Below are positions 17,349-26,445 of a stretch of DNA of 54,993 bases, in pieces. The stretch is from positions 1 through 54,993 of IMG/VR virus record IMGVR_UViG_3300010883_000037. One strand, given 5' to 3'. The position numbers and the translations under genes were made by a program. The stretch comes from a virus. Every line of letters begins with the position of its first letter. Position 1 is the stretch's first letter. The notes beneath the pieces were generated by a model. That model was not told the DNA's origin and made no database searches. It worked only from the letters and a program-made list of their open reading frames with translations.

Positions 17349-19131
17349 CAATTACAACAACAGCGTCATCACGTTCTAGTTGAAACTTAATAGAAACATC
17401 TGTGTTATTTCCTAATAATGTGTAATCTCGGGCACTTCCCGAAACCATTAGTTGACCGTTAACGTACAAGTCTATCCTTTTCTCATTATAACTGCCCGAA
17501 CTGAAAGAGGCACCCTCAATTGTCAAAGCTGCTGAATTTGTATGGGATTCTGTTACGTGATAAACAGTCTTAATTCTCTCAATTTTAAGTTGTAGCTTCC
17601 CTGCGTTTGAATCATCCAAGACGATACCGTCGACGCCCACCAGCACCCTTTCAGCACTAAGATCTGAATTGGTGTTGTACGTAACGTATGGCGCTGTAGT
17701 GGGTGCTCCACCGCCGGCGCCACCGAGTGTTCCTGACGTTATAACATTTGTATGAATAATGTCTGATTTAGAAAGATCGAATCCAAACTTTACTTCAGAC
17801 TGCCCTGTTAGTGTATAATCAGCGTCGCCACCTGTTACTTGTCCTGATGTGCCTGAATATAGTATCATGCCGTTATACACAACATCTATAAGATTGGATG
17901 AATAGTGGCCTAATCTAAAGTTTGTGTTGGCAGTGCTAAATGCAGCCATGGCGGCATGGGATGATGTTACTGCATACGAAGATTTATTTCTTGTTGTCGC
18001 TATTTGAGGAGTAGCATCAATTGTCACCTGTCCTGAAGACGCTGTTGTTATTGTAATATTTTCGCCTGCAGAAAGATAAGCCTCGCCAGACGCTAGCCTC
18101 GTTAGTGATCCTGTAATATTTGTGACTGTAAGGGTGTTTGAAGATGCATTAAACGTAAAGTTTCCGTCACCCCCAAATGAGCCGTTATTATTAAACTGTA
18201 CCTGTGTAGTAGATCCACCTGGAGAACCACCGCCTGATGACGCGATGGTTATTTGACCGTTTGATGCAGACGTAATTGTCACATTATTTCCTGCATTCAA
18301 GTATGATCGTCCATCAACTAAAGTTGTCAAAGATCCTGAAAGGCCTGCATTAAACTTAGTAGCGCCCGAGAATACTGAGCCTGTCAGAGTTGCGACGATA
18401 TCGTCATCAATAGAAAACTCACCCGATGCTGCAATAAGAACAGAGCCGTCGGTGCCTGTTGTTATAGAGACATTACTTCCGGCTCGTAAGAAAGAATTTC
18501 CGTCTGAAAGCTGTGTAAGTGACCCTGTAATTGTGGTAAAATTACCTGCGGTACTTAGATAATCACCGACGTACAGGTAAGCATCGATATACCTTGGATT
18601 AGTTGAATGATCACCGGTGCCAACAGGATCTTGCTGAAAGAATACACCGTTAAAATAGTCTAGATTCCAGTCTCTTGCGTCTAAGATAGGAATTTGAGTT
18701 TGACCACTACCTGTATGATATACTGCTCCTTCATAGCCTACAGAAAAGGAGGGTGGTATTAATTGAAGCGCACCGCTAGTAATATAAATAGCCTGCCCAT
18801 TGATATACGGATATGTCCCCTTTTTGGGATTTAGCGACTGTGCTTGATAGTCATCAGGTAGATGTAAAGAGAATCCATGACGGCCGCTAACTGAGTCTGT
18901 TCCTGCAATATACGATGCTGATAGTCTTAGTTTTTCAACAGCACCGTTTGTAATACTATAAAGTGAACCACCGGGGCTGATGGGGATATTTTGACCAAAA
19001 ACAGTATTAGCAGAAACAGTAAGGCCTGAGGGCAATCCTTCATTGGCAAGCCCTTTGTCGTTCGACGTGTGTGCCTTGCCTGCTAATTTCTTGAGAGATA
19101 TTAACCTCTCTGTTTTTGCGTCAAATGACAT
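17341..19131 (-). CDS. Short tail-fibre-like protein, paralogue of the 1866-residue fibre
   Basis: This is a 596-residue protein. Residues 1-195 are closely similar to the N-terminus of the 1866-residue fibre (shared LISLKKL, GKAHTSNDKGL, GRHGF, LPDDY and DARDW...DYFNGVFFQQDP). This is a likely common attachment domain. Three copies of the ~30-residue fibre repeat (GSLT..L..G.SYL.AG.N.TI...S.GQ.TI) follow at 18012-18530. The C-terminal ~190 residues form a different, beta-rich tip that ends VVVIVQ and does not match the C-terminal domains of the other two fibres. AGGGGTAG precedes ATG 19131. This fits two fibres docking on the same site with different tips. Confidence 0.72.
   Translation of the reverse strand: MSFDAKTERLISLKKLAGKAHTSNDKGLANEGLPSGLTVSANTVFGQNIPISPGGSLYSITNGAVEKLRLSASYIAGTDSVSGRHGFSLHLPDDYQAQSLNPKKGTYPYINGQAIYITSGALQLIPPSFSVGYEGAVYHTGSGQTQIPILDARDWNLDYFNGVFFQQDPVGTGDHSTNPRYIDAYLYVGDYLSTAGNFTTITGSLTQLSDGNSFLRAGSNVSITTGTDGSVLIAASGEFSIDDDIVATLTGSVFSGATKFNAGLSGSLTTLVDGRSYLNAGNNVTITSASNGQITIASSGGGSPGGSTTQVQFNNNGSFGGDGNFTFNASSNTLTVTNITGSLTRLASGEAYLSAGENITITTASSGQVTIDATPQIATTRNKSSYAVTSSHAAMAAFSTANTNFRLGHYSSNLIDVVYNGMILYSGTSGQVTGGDADYTLTGQSEVKFGFDLSKSDIIHTNVITSGTLGGAGGGAPTTAPYVTYNTNSDLSAERVLVGVDGIVLDDSNAGKLQLKIERIKTVYHVTESHTNSAALTIEGASFSSGSYNEKRIDLYVNGQLMVSGSARDYTLLGNNTDVSIKFQLERDDAVVVIVQ
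18012..18530 (-). repeat. Three fibre repeats (~30 residues) in the 596-residue fibre
   Basis: Three units follow the pattern GSLT(x)L(x)2G(x)SYLxAGxNVTIT(x)2SxGQVTI. The order is GSLTQLSDG, GSLTTLVDG and GSLTRLASG. They are spaced irregularly and separated by variable linkers, so they are protein-level rather than exact DNA repeats. Confidence 0.75.
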
Positions 19132-19143
19132 CTACCCCTCTTT

Positions 19144-20832
19144 TTATAACCAAGCGACTGTTATTGAATCAATATTACCTGTCCATGTTTTATCTGCAAC
19201 AATTCTTATAAGAATATACTCGCTAGCACCAACTGATTGTGTTCCAAATGTTCCACTATTAGCTGCATTTAGTGAGCTATCCAGAGATCCGACCAAACAT
19301 CCGGCGTCGTCACCGTTTTGACCAGTTTGAAAGGCAGCAGCGATATCCATCCACCCAGTGGAGAAGCCAGATGAAGTCTGTGGGATCTTCGCGTGGACTC
19401 TTAAGTTATTACCACTGGCCAAAGAAGTACCCGCGGTGACAATTGTTCCTGTTCCATTTATGGTTACAGAAAAGTCAGTTTTAGATCCTCCAGATGTATT
19501 CTGGAACCATCTGGTATAGTGCCTGATTGTATTAGAGACATTTGTATAGTTCGGATTGCCTGTTGGTGCTGCTAACGATCCGCCGTCGCCAGTAGATCTA
19601 AAATCACCAGAGTTGCCTGTATTTGCAGGCGCTACTAGCTTTCCATTATACACAGCCAAGCCAGTATTATGTCCTGCATCAGCGCCGGCCATGCTTATAG
19701 TACTGTCCCAAGCATTACCGCCTGCAATGACTGAAGCTTGATTAGCGAAGCTTCCCGATATCAGACGTTTTGCTTCTCCATTGAAGCTCTCCGCGAGGGC
19801 TGAAGAGTCATCTGTTGAAGTAAAAACCAATAGTGCAGATGATGTAGAAGTAGAAGATGTTATATTACCATGGACTGGATGATGAACACGGCCGCTAGCT
19901 GCTACTGTGTAAGATGTACCTCCCGGGACAGACGCAGCATGACTAAAGTTTAGTGTACCTGTTACGTAGATTTTGTGATCGTAAGCTGCAGTAATACTAG
20001 TATCTAGGTTGGGCAGTGCCATAGAAGCTGCTGCTGCACTTCCATTTGTGACTCCAGATCCAGAGACATGAACTGACGTTATAGTACAGTTAGTTGTTGT
20101 TGGGAAGGACACCGCATTGTTATTTTCACTATAGACATATTTGTAAACATTAGATCCAGTAACAATAAAGTCTGCCTTTGGGCTTATGAAATACTTGATT
20201 CCAGACTGTGAGTACGTTGTATTACTTCTAAAGTTAACAATATCTTGTCCTCCCATCGTCACGGTAGCAGCAGCTCCGTCTGTATCATTTACCCACTCAG
20301 CATAGGTAGATGCTTCTATCGCCCCCGTAATTACATGTGTTACACGGACATAGTTATGACCCTTTCTTTGATTTGCTGCTTTAACAGTCCACGTTCCAGT
20401 CCTATATCTTCTAGACCATTCTGGAATTTCGTTTGCATCTCTTGATACAGAGGCTGCTGATATATTAAACCCAGAACCGGAGGCGCCTGATGTGTCTGCG
20501 TTGGCTGCAAAAGCGTTGTTTAGATCAAACGTATGAATTACGCTTCCGTTGACTTCAAGCTTAATTGATCCAGTGTGCGCGTTGCCCCCGCCGAAAGAAT
20601 TAGCTGGATAATTGTTTCCGGAAGCTGCGACTTGCTCATTAAGCTCTCCGGAGATATGTATTGCACCATTAAAAATACCCCGCCTATTGCTAGCTAGATC
20701 ATAATCAGCATTTACATTAACTGCACTGAATCCTGCTGCAGTGCCCACATTAGTGTAACCTGCTAGCGCCATAGATGAGCCAAAGCTAAGGGATGCGTCT
20801 ATGCCAGAATTGTTGCAATCAATTTGGCTTAA
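19144..20832 (-). repeat. Second copy of the ~560-residue fibre C-terminal domain
   Basis: This encodes residues about 1305-1866. It starts LSQIDCNNSG, passes ELNEQVAAS, NYPANSFGG, KLEVNGSVIH, RYRTGTWTV, NYVRVTHV and YAEWVND, and ends TWTGNIDSITVAWL. It aligns along its length with the copy at 20850-22524 and with the end of the 1383-residue fibre. Confidence 0.75.
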
Positions 20833-23800
20833 ATCAGGGGCTACATTAATTGCTCCTTCAGCACCAAACGTTACTGTAACTGTGTCTAGATTTCCGGACC
20901 AGTCGTCGTCCGCCTCTACTTTCATTACCACCCACTCATTATTAGGAATGGAGGCAGTTCCGAATGAAATATAGTTTGTAGCGCTGGCTAGTGTTGAGTC
21001 GCCTGCTCCTCCACTGGGGGCTGCGCCTCCTGCGCGGTTTGCTACAGTATTGTAGGCGAAAGCAGTTTTTGCATCTAGCCACTCAGTAGTTCCAGGATGC
21101 TTAAAAAATACTCTAGCTGAAGTTCCGGAGAGGCCGGAGCCTTGTGCTACCAGTGAAGTGCTAGTACCTGCTGTAACCCATCTTAGATTATTAACAGCAG
21201 CACCTGATGTATTTTGGAATTTTCTATAAAATGTCCTGATTCCTTCTGGCGTTGATGAATAGTTTGGATTTGAAGGCGACGGACCGTTTGCATATCTCCA
21301 GTCGCCGGCGGGAGCTTCTAGTCTACCAACGGTGTATTGAAGGCCGTCTGCGTGGCCTCCGGAGCCTGACATATGAATTGCAGAATTCCAAGCGTTAGAT
21401 CCACCTGTAACATTGACTTGAGTATCATATGAACCACTCTGCATTCTGTAGGTCTCTCTCTGGAAAGTCTCAGATAGTACAGTAGATGTATCTGACAAAT
21501 TATAGAGTAAGAGGTTGCTAACAGAAGCACTTCCTCCCGAAGCAAGGTTTGATTTCAGAGGATGTGATACGTTAACACTTGCAGTTGCTGAACCTCCCAC
21601 CATATAGTTTGCTGTGAGAGAATTTGATGCTGTTAAGTGAAGCTCCTTTGTATGTGTATCGCCGGCGCCGGTATTAACAGTTGGCTTAGACTGATCTGCT
21701 AGCGTGAATGAAGCGCCTGAATTGGTTGCACCACCTGTCGCTTCGTTAAAAGTGATATCATTGGTGTCATACACATATTTGTAGGCATTTGATACCCTGG
21801 CAAGGTAGGATAAGGTTCCATTTTGGTAATACTCAACGCCTGAAAGCTTTATGTTTCCTGCCCCTGTGAACGAGAGGCTGTTTCCTGCTGCACTTAGTGC
21901 ATTACTGTTATCGTCGTTAACCCACTCAACATAGTTTGTGGCTGTTGTAGACCCGGATCTTACGTGTGAAACACGCATGTAGTTCCAGCCTCTTCTTTGA
22001 TCAGCGGTTGCAACAACATATCTTCCAGTTCTATGCTTAAAGCTGGCAAATGTATTTCCATTTTCAAATGTACCATTAGTTGGTGCTGATAAATTGGTGA
22101 AGCCAGAACCGTTTCCATTTACCTCTGTATCAGATCCTGCGCCTGATGATCCTGCGCCTACTGATCCTACTGTTAGGTCAATTTCATGAAGTGTAGCACC
22201 ATTAACTTCAAGCCTTAGTACACCATCATCTGCATCTCCAAAAGAGTTTACTGGGAAATTTGTTTCAGATCCTTGCATACTAATTACAGCGTCTTCATTA
22301 AGATCTCCTGTTATAGCTTGCGAGCCATTGAAAATAGCTGCCCTAAGGTTATTTCCGGATGTTGCTGTTGCGTAAGCTCCATTTACATTGACGGCTGCTC
22401 CGATTCCGGCGGAAGCTGCTACATTTGCATACGCCGGCGAGGCTGATGATTGGTCATTACTTGCGCCAAATGATAGAGACGCATCAGTTCCGTCAACGTT
22501 AACATCGATATCATCAAGGGTTAAAGCCGGAGGAGGCGCTAGAGCCTTGAGTACTTCATTAAATCTATCAACTGCTGTACCGACTGTAGTTTTTGTCGAA
22601 AAGTCAGTATAAAGACCGTCAGCATAGTTTCCGTCTTCAGCCGGTCCAATAGTGCCTGTCAAAGCGATGGATCCGGCGCCCAAGTTTTGGACGATCCCTA
22701 AGTTCTTGTAGTCAATACTTGAGACACTACCAATTGATATCGAACCCGAAACTGCAGTTAACGACGCGCCGGCTGAGGCTGCAATAGTTATTTGTCCGTT
22801 TGAGGCAGAAGTGATGGTTACATTGTTACCCGCAGACAAGTATGATAATCCGGCTTGTGTTTTCGTCAAAGACCCAGTTAGCGCCGGTGCTGATATTGCC
22901 CCAGTAAACGTAGAGCCAGATACTGTAGCAACGACACGATCATCTATAGCCACCTCAGAGGCATCTATTACCAAACCCCCTGCAGACTTAAGGTCAACGC
23001 TGAAAGATGTCCCAGTGAGATCCAGGCCATTCCCTGCAGTATACAGAGTATTAGTGTCTGTAGACGATATTGTTATCTGGCCATTTGAAGCAGATGATAT
23101 TGTGGTATTAGCACCCGCGACCATATAAGACTTGCCATCAGTTAACTGGGTGTGTGAACCGCTTATGCCACTAAACGCATGTACGTCGTTCAAGAATTCA
23201 ATAGATCCCGTATACTGATGGAGATCATCTGTAGTGTTACCAAATTTGGTGGACCCACTTTTGAATATAATACTAGACGATACCAGGGTTGACTTGAGCT
23301 CGTATACATGGAGTGTTCCGGAAACCCTTATGTCCTGTTTGAAATCTACGTCGCCCGTGAAGGTCGTACCTGATCTCATAGCTACAGCGCTACTGTCAAC
23401 CGTGAATACTGTGCCGCCTAGATTTAATCCAGAGCCCGCTGTATAAGTTGTATTAGTGTCTGTATAGTTTCCGGCATGGATATCTGTGCCGCCTTGATTT
23501 GAAGTCCAGTCTATATGTTCATTTGCAACGAATCCGGTCAGACTATCATGATTAAAGTCAGAGTTTGTATACGTTGTATTTGTGTCTGTAGAGGTAATCG
23601 TCACTTGACCGTTCGATGCAGAGGCGATCGACACGTTTGAGCCGGCAACAAGATAAGATGTTCCGTTTGATAGCTTACTTAGTGAACCAGAGAGACCTGC
23701 ATTAAACACTTGTTTTGAAGTGAATGTATTTGATCCAGTAGTTGTTGCTATTAATGCATCATTTATCCCTACTGTAAGCGCGCCAGTATTCCCGCCTCCT

Positions 23801-24744
23801 GTCAGGCCTGAAGTTACTGTTACTGATGTCACATCTCCTACGTTTCCTACAATTGTCACCTGCCCATTAGAAGCGCTAGAGATAGAAATTCCGGTGCCTG
23901 CGACGAGATAAGATTTGCCGTCAGAAAGATGATGCAGCGATCCTGAAAATGCTGGGGCAGAAACTGCACCCGTAAATGTGGAACCTGAGATTGTTGCGAC
24001 TATGTCATTGTCAAGGCCCATAGTAACAGAGCCGCCGGCGCCTCCGTCGGTGATTGTTAATCCTGCGCCTGGGTTTAGGACTCGCTCATTTTGTAAAGAA
24101 GCAGTTGCTGCTAGAACAATATATTGTGCGCCGGTGTCTCCGCCCGATGTATTGGAGACAACTTTCGAAAGAAAATCGCCGACGTAGACAAAGGCATCCA
24201 CATATCTCGGATTTGACGCGTGATCTCCAGTACCTGGCGGATCTTGCTGAAAGAATACACCGTTGAAATAATCTAAATACCAGTCTCTAGCATCGAGAAC
24301 TGCAATTGCTGTTTGACCGCTTCCAGTATGATACGGACTTGCTTCGTAGTCTGTGCCGAAAGATGTGGGTATTAACTGCAAAGACCCGCTAGTTATTTGA
24401 AGACTTTGGCCGTTCAAGAACGGATATACACCCTTTAGAGGGTTTGAAGAGTTTGCAACATAATCATCTGGGAGCTTTAGTTCAAAGCCGTGTCGACCGT
24501 CAGATGTGTCAGATCCCTGGATATAAGAGGCAGAAAGCCGAAGATACTCAACAGTCCCTCCGGAGATACCATATAAGCTCTTTGTTGGTCCACCAGGTAC
24601 TGCTTCACCAAAAACTGTCTCTGATGATAGAGTTAAGCCTGAGGGTTTTGACTCATTAGGCAGCCCCTTATCATTAGAAGTATGTGCTTTTCCAGATAGT
24701 TTCTTAAGTGATATTAGTTCTCTGGTTGTTTCGTCGATTGCCAT
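19144..24744 (-). CDS. Long tail-fibre-like protein with duplicated C-terminal domain
   Basis: This is an 1866-residue protein. Residues 1-193 are the attachment-like domain shared with the 596-residue fibre. Four ~30-residue fibre repeats lie within residues 268-656. IGPAEDGNY and VGTAVDRFNE (698-730) form a conserved connector also found in the 1383-residue fibre. Two copies of a ~560-residue beta-rich domain follow (about 741-1300 and 1305-1866), each running from DDID/SQID-C-like through NFPVNSFG/NYPANSFG to W(S/T)GN. One copy of this domain ends the 1383-residue fibre. GAGGAAA precedes ATG 24744. The distal domains are the likely receptor-contacting parts. No catalytic or autoproteolytic motif is recognised. 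Confidence 0.75.
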   Translation of the reverse strand: MAIDETTRELISLKKLSGKAHTSNDKGLPNESKPSGLTLSSETVFGEAVPGGPTKSLYGISGGTVEYLRLSASYIQGSDTSDGRHGFELKLPDDYVANSSNPLKGVYPFLNGQSLQITSGSLQLIPTSFGTDYEASPYHTGSGQTAIAVLDARDWYLDYFNGVFFQQDPPGTGDHASNPRYVDAFVYVGDFLSKVVSNTSGGDTGAQYIVLAATASLQNERVLNPGAGLTITDGGAGGSVTMGLDNDIVATISGSTFTGAVSAPAFSGSLHHLSDGKSYLVAGTGISISSASNGQVTIVGNVGDVTSVTVTSGLTGGGNTGALTVGINDALIATTTGSNTFTSKQVFNAGLSGSLSKLSNGTSYLVAGSNVSIASASNGQVTITSTDTNTTYTNSDFNHDSLTGFVANEHIDWTSNQGGTDIHAGNYTDTNTTYTAGSGLNLGGTVFTVDSSAVAMRSGTTFTGDVDFKQDIRVSGTLHVYELKSTLVSSSIIFKSGSTKFGNTTDDLHQYTGSIEFLNDVHAFSGISGSHTQLTDGKSYMVAGANTTISSASNGQITISSTDTNTLYTAGNGLDLTGTSFSVDLKSAGGLVIDASEVAIDDRVVATVSGSTFTGAISAPALTGSLTKTQAGLSYLSAGNNVTITSASNGQITIAASAGASLTAVSGSISIGSVSSIDYKNLGIVQNLGAGSIALTGTIGPAEDGNYADGLYTDFSTKTTVGTAVDRFNEVLKALAPPPALTLDDIDVNVDGTDASLSFGASNDQSSASPAYANVAASAGIGAAVNVNGAYATATSGNNLRAAIFNGSQAITGDLNEDAVISMQGSETNFPVNSFGDADDGVLRLEVNGATLHEIDLTVGSVGAGSSGAGSDTEVNGNGSGFTNLSAPTNGTFENGNTFASFKHRTGRYVVATADQRRGWNYMRVSHVRSGSTTATNYVEWVNDDNSNALSAAGNSLSFTGAGNIKLSGVEYYQNGTLSYLARVSNAYKYVYDTNDITFNEATGGATNSGASFTLADQSKPTVNTGAGDTHTKELHLTASNSLTANYMVGGSATASVNVSHPLKSNLASGGSASVSNLLLYNLSDTSTVLSETFQRETYRMQSGSYDTQVNVTGGSNAWNSAIHMSGSGGHADGLQYTVGRLEAPAGDWRYANGPSPSNPNYSSTPEGIRTFYRKFQNTSGAAVNNLRWVTAGTSTSLVAQGSGLSGTSARVFFKHPGTTEWLDAKTAFAYNTVANRAGGAAPSGGAGDSTLASATNYISFGTASIPNNEWVVMKVEADDDWSGNLDTVTVTFGAEGAINVAPDLSQIDCNNSGIDASLSFGSSMALAGYTNVGTAAGFSAVNVNADYDLASNRRGIFNGAIHISGELNEQVAASGNNYPANSFGGGNAHTGSIKLEVNGSVIHTFDLNNAFAANADTSGASGSGFNISAASVSRDANEIPEWSRRYRTGTWTVKAANQRKGHNYVRVTHVITGAIEASTYAEWVNDTDGAAATVTMGGQDIVNFRSNTTYSQSGIKYFISPKADFIVTGSNVYKYVYSENNNAVSFPTTTNCTITSVHVSGSGVTNGSAAAASMALPNLDTSITAAYDHKIYVTGTLNFSHAASVPGGTSYTVAASGRVHHPVHGNITSSTSTSSALLVFTSTDDSSALAESFNGEAKRLISGSFANQASVIAGGNAWDSTISMAGADAGHNTGLAVYNGKLVAPANTGNSGDFRSTGDGGSLAAPTGNPNYTNVSNTIRHYTRWFQNTSGGSKTDFSVTINGTGTIVTAGTSLASGNNLRVHAKIPQTSSGFSTGWMDIAAAFQTGQNGDDAGCLVGSLDSSLNAANSGTFGTQSVGASEYILIRIVADKTWTGNIDSITVAWL
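20850..22524 (-). repeat. First copy of the ~560-residue fibre C-terminal domain
   Basis: This encodes residues about 741-1300. It has LDDIDVNVDG, DLNEDAVIS, NFPVNSFGD, RLEVNGATLHE, HRTGRYVVATADQR, NYMRVSHV and YVEWVND, and ends DDWSGNLDTVTVTFG. It is in tandem with the second copy. Confidence 0.75.
22777..23943 (-). repeat. Four fibre repeats (~30 residues) in the 1866-residue fibre
   Basis: The units begin GSLHHLSDG, GSLSKLSNG, GSHTQLTDG and GSLTKTQAG. Each continues (T/S)Y(L/M)(V/S)AG...ASNGQ(V/I)TI. They are separated by linkers containing TYTAG(S/N)GL(N/D)L or similar. Confidence 0.75.
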
Positions 24745-24769
24745 TTTGTCTTTCCTCTATAAACTTGTC

Positions 24770-26445
24770 TTAAACCCAACTAAGGGATATAGAACTGATG
24801 CTTCCTGTCCATGTTGCATCAGCTTCAATCATAACTAAAATATACTCATTATTTCTTACTGAATTTGTTCCAAATGTTACTTGATTAGTTGCGTTTAGTG
24901 AAGAATCCAGTGAGCCTACAAGACAGCCATCGCCGTCGGATGTTTGTCCCGTTTGATATGCTGTAGTCATGTCCAACCATCCTGTTTCAAAACTTGCGCT
25001 GCTTAGCGGTAGCTTAAATAATACGTGAATGTTGCCTGTGGACAAATTAGTTGCCCGGGAGGCTATTGTTGTATTGGCTCCGCTTAGTGTAATAGACGCG
25101 TCTGTCTTCGATCCGCCCGTCGTATTTTGAAAGTATCGATAGAAAGTTCTTGTGCCAGATACTGATGAATAATTGACATTATCAACAGGGCTATAAGTTA
25201 TAGAGCCGCCGTCTGATGTGCTTCTGAAGTCACCTGAGTATACACCTTGCTTGGGGGACACTAATGTTTCATTATAGTATATTAAGCCGTTCTCTTGACC
25301 TGTTACTGAGCCTGTTACGTGCTTTGTTGAACTCCACGTGTTATTAGAATCAGAGACACTTACCTGATTACTGTATGTTCCTGATATGACTCTATAGTTT
25401 TCTGCCCTAAACGTTTCAGAAGTAGCGGTCGATGTATTTGATAGATTATAGATCAAAAGACCGGCAATATTTCTAGAACCTGCAGATGATAGGCTTGACT
25501 TGAGTGGGTGACTTATATTAATTGCTGTTGTTATACTACCATTTATTAAAGATGCTGCTGTTACTGTTGCTGTCCCTGTAATGTGCAGTACTTTGGCTTG
25601 ATTTTCAGACGCACCAACATTGATCTGGGGCATGGCCTGTGCCGGCACACTACAGTTTGTTGTTGTAAATGTTATATTATTGGCTGAGTAAACATTTTTG
25701 TATGCATTGTAAACTCTAGCCCTATAGATTGCCGTTGCGCCTGTAAAGTATTTAACCCCCGACAAATAGGCTAAACCCGTAGTAGATACTGTGTCTAGCG
25801 CTTGGCCTTCTAGCGTTAACTCTTGACTATTGGAATCGTTTAACCACTCAACATAGTTTGTAGTTGTATCGGAACCGCTTATGTTGTGAATAACACGTGC
25901 GTAATTCCACCCACTTCTTTGATCAGCTATTCCGATTTGATACTTTCCTGTCCTATGCTGAAACAGGGCTAAAGCAGCAGCATCTTCAAATTTTGATGAG
26001 CCTGTTGCGCTTAGACTCGTAAATCCTGAGCTGTTAGAATTAATAGACGAACCCGATCCACCACCGGGAGTACCTGAGCCTACATGACCCAGGTCGCTTC
26101 CTGTCAACACAACTTCATGTATAACAGATCCATTCACTTCAAGCTTAAGTGATCCTTGGTCTGCATTTCCGAAAGAATTTGCTGGGTAGTTTGTTTGTGA
26201 GTTTGAATGTGTATTAGCAGCTACATCTTCATTCAGCTCGCCATCTATTATAGTAGCGCTATCAAAGACACCCTTTCTAAGATGATTGCCAGAAGAAGCT
26301 GCTGCATATGTCCCATTTACATCAATAGCAGAAAAACCAGCTGCAGTAGATGAGTTTGTATACCCAGAAGCTGCCAGACTACTTCCAAAAGAGAGTTCAG
26401 CTGACACGCCTGAATCATTACAGTCGATATTATCTAGAGCGAGAG
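24770..26445 (-). repeat. Third copy of the ~560-residue fibre C-terminal domain
   Basis: This encodes residues about 826-1383. It begins LALDNIDCNDSG and includes ELNEDVAANT, NYPANSFGN, KLEVNGSVIHE, HRTGKYQIG, NYARVIHN and YVEWLND. Its ending TWTGSISSISLSWV matches TWTGNIDSITVAWL of the 1866-residue fibre. Confidence 0.75.
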
